A DNA stretch of 9,246 nucleotides from JBIOYL01 sp044870185. Its GTDB lineage: Bacteria > Actinomycetota > CALGFH01. The translations under genes and the position numbers were made by a program. The notes under the pieces are model-generated. The model was not told the DNA's origin. It ran no database searches and saw nothing but the letters and a program-made list of their open reading frames with translations. Location of the stretch: positions 1 to 9,246 of the forward strand of contig JBIOYL010000007.1 in assembly GCA_044870185.1 (NCBI GenBank). The letters are read 5' to 3'. This document shows, one piece after another, positions 6,225-9,246 of the stretch (position 1 is its first letter; each line of letters begins with the position of its first letter).

Positions 6225-7988
6225 GTGCAGGCACGCTCGGCGCAGGCGGTGGCCCAACGGGCGGCGCTGGCGCTCGCGGAGCGGGCGCTGCGCGCGCAGC
6301 TACCCGCCGAGCTCGACGGCTATCGGGCGCTGCTGCGGCGCCTGGAGCAGGGGCGTCCCGTCGACGACGTCACCGCCGACCTGGTCGACCAGGCCCTGGG
6401 GGTGTGGGCCCGGCCCGGGTTCGAGACCTTCGTGTCGCTGCCGCGGCTGCGCTTCGAGCCGTTCGGCTACCAGCTGCAGGCGGCCGGGAGCGCGCTGCGC
6501 CTGATGCACGGCCGGGCGATCCTGGCCGACGAGGTCGGGCTCGGCAAGACCATCGAGGCGGCGCTGGTCGCCAGCGAGCTGCGCCTGCGCGGGCTGGCCG
6601 CGCAGACCCTGATCCTGGTCCCGGTCGGGCTGGTCGAGCAGTGGCAGGAGGAGCTGGACCGCAAGTTCGGCCTGCCGTCGGTGCTCGTCCGGGCCGGCGC
6701 GTTCGAGCGCGCCACCCGGGCGGCCGAGCAGCCGCTGGTGATCGCGTCGCTGGCTGCGGCCCGCCGGGCGCCGCTGCGCGACCTGGTCACCGAGACCGCC
6801 TGGGACCTGGTCGTCGTGGACGAGGCGCACCGCCTGAAGAACCCGCACAGCGCTTCGGCCAAGCTGGTGCGGGCGCTGCGCACCCGCTACCTGCTGCTGC
6901 TCACCGCCACCCCGGTCGAGAACCGCCTGGAGGACCTGTTCCAGCTCACCAACCTGGTCCGCCCGGGCCATCTCGGCACGCCCAAGGAGTTCCGCGCCCG
7001 CTATGGCGCCGCGGCGAGCAGCGCCGAGCCGGCCCGCAACCTGGCGCCGCTGCAGGCGCGCATGCGCGAGGTGATGGTCCGCCACCGCCGCAGCGAGCTG
7101 GCCACGATGCTGCCGCGGCGGCTGGCCGAGACGCTGTGCGTGCAGCCCGACACCGACGAGGCCGAGCTGTACCGGGCGGTGTCCGAGCGGGTCCGCGTCC
7201 AGGGCCGCGGCGCCACGCCCGCCCGCAAGCTGGCCCTGCGTAGCGTGCAACGCCTGGCCGGGTCGAGCCCGTGGGCGCTGGTGCCGAGCCTGGAGAAGGT
7301 GGGCTGGGCCGATCTGGCCCGCCTGGCCGAGAAGATCGACCGCACCGAGAAGGCGCGGGTCCTGGTCGAGCTGCTCCAGCGCCACCGCGCCAAGGGCGAC
7401 AAGGTGGTGGTGTTCACCGCCTTCCGCCAGACGCTCGGGTTCCTGGCCGGCCTGCTGGCGGCCGCGGGCCTGCCCGTGGCCGCCTACCACGGCAGCCTGG
7501 CCCGCCGTGACAAGGAGGAGGCGATCCGCAGCTTCCGCGACGAGCTGCCGGTCCTGTTGACCACCGAGGCGGCCGGTGAGGGCCGCAACCTCCAGTTCTG
7601 CCACGTCATGGTCAACTTCGACCTGCCCTGGAACCCGATGCAGATCGAGCAGCGGCTCGGCCGCATCCACCGCATCGGCCAGGACCACGAGGTGCTGCTG
7701 ACCAACCTGGTGACCAAGGACAGCGTGGAGGAGCGCATCCTGGAGGTGCTCGAGGCCAAGATCAACCTGTTCGAGCTGGTCGTGGGCGAGCTGGACATGA
7801 TCCTCGGGCGTATCGAGGAGGACTTCGACTTCGAGCGCTTCGTGTTCGACACGCACGTCGCCAGCCGCGACGACGCCGAGCTGCAGGCGCGCCTGGAGGC
7901 GTTCGGTGACGACCTGGCCCGGGCGCGCCAGGACTACCTGGACAGCCGCGGCCGCACCGACCGGCTCGTGGCCCCGACCGAGCCATGA
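6225..7988 (+). CDS. SNF2-family DEAD/DEAH helicase-like ATPase
   Basis: This encodes a 587-residue SNF2/RapA-type double-stranded nucleic acid translocase (superfamily 2). Motif I, DEVGLGKT, is at 102-109, the DEAH box at 199-202 and motif III, TATP, at 227-230. In the second RecA lobe, VVVFTAFRQT leads to motif V, TTEAAGEGRNLQ, at about 446-457. Motif VI, QRLGRIHRIGQ, at 476-486 carries the arginine finger. All ATPase motifs are intact. The N-terminal 80 or so residues hold no recognised domain, and no nuclease domain is fused. GTG 6225 is the first usual start after an in-frame stop at 6186-6188; GGAG (6210-6213) lies 11 nt upstream, a mediocre site. GTG 6249 is an alternative. The stop codon lies inside the ATGA start of the next gene, so the two are co-translated. 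Such enzymes remodel protein-DNA or polymerase complexes; this one's substrate is unknown. Confidence 0.92.
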   Translation: MQARSAQAVAQRAALALAERALRAQLPAELDGYRALLRRLEQGRPVDDVTADLVDQALGVWARPGFETFVSLPRLRFEPFGYQLQAAGSALRLMHGRAILADEVGLGKTIEAALVASELRLRGLAAQTLILVPVGLVEQWQEELDRKFGLPSVLVRAGAFERATRAAEQPLVIASLAAARRAPLRDLVTETAWDLVVVDEAHRLKNPHSASAKLVRALRTRYLLLLTATPVENRLEDLFQLTNLVRPGHLGTPKEFRARYGAAASSAEPARNLAPLQARMREVMVRHRRSELATMLPRRLAETLCVQPDTDEAELYRAVSERVRVQGRGATPARKLALRSVQRLAGSSPWALVPSLEKVGWADLARLAEKIDRTEKARVLVELLQRHRAKGDKVVVFTAFRQTLGFLAGLLAAAGLPVAAYHGSLARRDKEEAIRSFRDELPVLLTTEAAGEGRNLQFCHVMVNFDLPWNPMQIEQRLGRIHRIGQDHEVLLTNLVTKDSVEERILEVLEAKINLFELVVGELDMILGRIEEDFDFERFVFDTHVASRDDAELQARLEAFGDDLARARQDYLDSRGRTDRLVAPTEP

Positions 7989-9246
7989 CCGTCACCGACC
8001 CTGCCCTGGGCTTCTGGCTGCGCTACGTCGAGGCCGAGGGCGGCCTGCACGAGGATGCCGGCGACTCCGTCCTGGTGATGCTGCCCGACGAGCTGCAGGC
8101 CGCGCTCGACCTGCCCGAGGAGGTGGCGGTCACCGCCGACCCGGAGGTGGCCCGCGAGGACGGCGCGTTGCTGCTGCTCCCCGGCCATCCCGCGCTGGAC
8201 CAGGCGGCGGGGCGGGTGCTCGACGCCGGCGACGGCGGCTACGGGTGGCTGGCCTGGCCGACACTGTCGCCGCCGTCGCCGGCGCTGCTGCTGCAGCGGG
8301 CCCGGGAGCGCTTCGACGTCGACCACGGCCGCATCGACCCGGCCGGCCACCCGGCCCAGGTGTACCTGCCCGTGCTGCGGGTGGGCGCGCTGGTCTCCTA
8401 CACGGCCGGCCTGGCCGAGCGCTTCCAGGAGCGCGAGGAGGCCTGGGTCGACGCGCGCACCGGGCTGGTGCTCGGCGAGGAGCCCGTGCGCGCCGTCACG
8501 GCGGCGCCGCGCCTGGCCGCGCCGGACGCGCCCCACCGGGCGCTCGTGCCCGACCTGGCCGCGGCGCTGGCCGGGGCGCATGCGCGCATCCAGCAGCGCG
8601 CGCTGGCCCGCCGCCAGGCGCTGGCCAGGCAGGCGCAGGAGCCGCTGCGCGACGAGCTGGCCAGGACCGACGCCTACTACCAGGCCGCCCTGGCCTCGAT
8701 CGCCCGCCGGCGCGAGCAGGCCCAGCCCGACCGCCAGCGGCTGCTGGACGCCCAGGCCAGCGCGACCATGGTCGAGCGGGCCCGCCGGCGGGCGGAGATC
8801 GAGGAGAAGTTCCAGCCGAGCCACCAGGTCCGGCCGTTCCGGCTGCACCTGCTGCTGGCGCCGGCGATCGAGCTGCCCGTGCACATCCGGCGCGGCACGG
8901 CCGCGTACCCGTTCGCGTTCGTGTGGGTGCTGCCCCGCGCCGGCTTCGTCGACGTCCGCTGCCCGCACTGCGGACACGCCGACCGGCTGGTCGCCGGCCG
9001 GGACCGGCTCGGCTGCCGGACCTGCCTCGACCGGCCCGCCGCGGCCGCGCCGCCACCGGCCCCGGCACCCCAGGCCACGCCGCCACCGGCCCCGGCACCC
9101 CCGGCTCGGTCCGGCCCGCCTCCCCCCGCCCCATCGGTCCCGGCCCCGGCTCCCCCTGCGCCGCCTCCCCCCGCCCCGGCTTCCTCCAAGCCGCTGCAGC
9201 CGGCGGGCGCCGGGGCTGCCAAGGCACGGGCCAGGCCCGCCCGGCC
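7985..9246 (+). CDS. Unrecognised helicase-companion protein with zinc ribbon and Pro/Ala-rich tail (3' partial)
   Basis: Starting at ATG 7985, which overlaps the helicase stop as ATGA, the frame stays open to the window end; 420 codons are visible. I do not recognise the family. Residues 1-195 are an acidic, mixed alpha/beta region beginning MTVTDPALGFWLRYVEAEGG. Residues about 198-277 are strongly helical, Ala/Arg/Gln-rich and probably coiled coil (ARIQQRALARRQALARQAQ, then ERARRRAEIEEKF). A beta-rich block, VRPFRLHLLLAPAIELPVHI, follows. A zinc ribbon has C326-x2-C329 and C344-x2-C347 (CPHCGH, CRTC). From about 352 on, the chain is almost entirely Pro and Ala. There is no signal peptide or membrane segment. 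Tight coupling implies that it works with the ATPase, perhaps as a nucleic-acid- or substrate-binding partner; this is inference. The gene is collinear with its neighbour and similarly GC-rich. Confidence 0.85.
   Translation, partial: MTVTDPALGFWLRYVEAEGGLHEDAGDSVLVMLPDELQAALDLPEEVAVTADPEVAREDGALLLLPGHPALDQAAGRVLDAGDGGYGWLAWPTLSPPSPALLLQRARERFDVDHGRIDPAGHPAQVYLPVLRVGALVSYTAGLAERFQEREEAWVDARTGLVLGEEPVRAVTAAPRLAAPDAPHRALVPDLAAALAGAHARIQQRALARRQALARQAQEPLRDELARTDAYYQAALASIARRREQAQPDRQRLLDAQASATMVERARRRAEIEEKFQPSHQVRPFRLHLLLAPAIELPVHIRRGTAAYPFAFVWVLPRAGFVDVRCPHCGHADRLVAGRDRLGCRTCLDRPAAAAPPPAPAPQATPPPAPAPPARSGPPPPAPSVPAPAPPAPPPPAPASSKPLQPAGAGAAKARARPAR
9048..9101 (+). repeat. In-frame 24-bp direct repeat, 30-bp period, in the Pro/Ala-rich tail
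   Basis: Positions 9048-9071 and 9078-9101 are identical over 24 bp and spaced 30 bp apart, encoding a ten-residue unit containing PPPAPAP twice. Similar Pro-rich coding continues to about 9185. This marks recent slippage or duplication within a linker-like part of the companion protein; its copy number may vary between strains. Confidence 0.75.

Noticed and set aside
6300..7856. 518-codon minus-strand frame across the helicase
   Set aside because: It is antisense to a gene with every SF2 motif intact, and its Gln/Leu/Gly/His-rich composition is typical of shadow frames.
7934..8977. 347-codon minus-strand frame across the companion gene
   Set aside because: It is a shadow frame. The plus-strand frame overlaps the helicase stop as ATGA and carries a zinc ribbon.

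Overview
The window is GC-rich (about 70 %) bacterial DNA. GTG starts, GGAGG-type ribosome binding sites, an AfsR-like STAND regulator and GC-driven open frames antisense to nearly every gene point to an actinomycete (Actinomycetota). I cannot fix the genus from sequence alone. It looks like an accessory or patchwork region rather than one long operon.

Layout. (a) 1-2208, plus strand: the 3' part of a large STAND-type NTPase regulator with winged-helix and TPR regions; its P-loop lies before the window. (b) 2302-3294, plus strand: a pirin-family bicupin with all four metal ligands, preceded by a perfect 6+6 bp palindrome. (c) 3440-4113, minus strand: a vapBC-type toxin-antitoxin pair (Phd/YefM-like antitoxin, PIN-domain toxin) with overlapping genes and an operator-like promoter region. 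(d) 4222-5499, minus strand: an exported beta-propeller-like protein of unknown function, with a candidate promoter and three 11-bp tandem repeats upstream. (e) 5702-6042, minus strand: a frameshifted, truncated relic of an IS200/IS605-family TnpB, retaining only the N-terminal third. (f) 6225-9246, plus strand: a SNF2-family helicase/ATPase translationally coupled (ATGA overlap) to an unrecognised protein with a helical middle, a four-cysteine zinc ribbon and a Pro/Ala-rich tail that runs off the window.

How it fits together. Two pairs are clearly functional units: vapB-vapC, and the helicase with its companion. The pirin gene, the propeller gene and the STAND gene look like separate transcription units. 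The helicase-companion pair is the best candidate for an undescribed system. It sits beside mobile-element debris and a toxin-antitoxin module, no standard partner is visible, and any further members lie beyond position 9246. I see no tRNA, rRNA, CRISPR array, intact insertion sequence or convincing intrinsic terminator.
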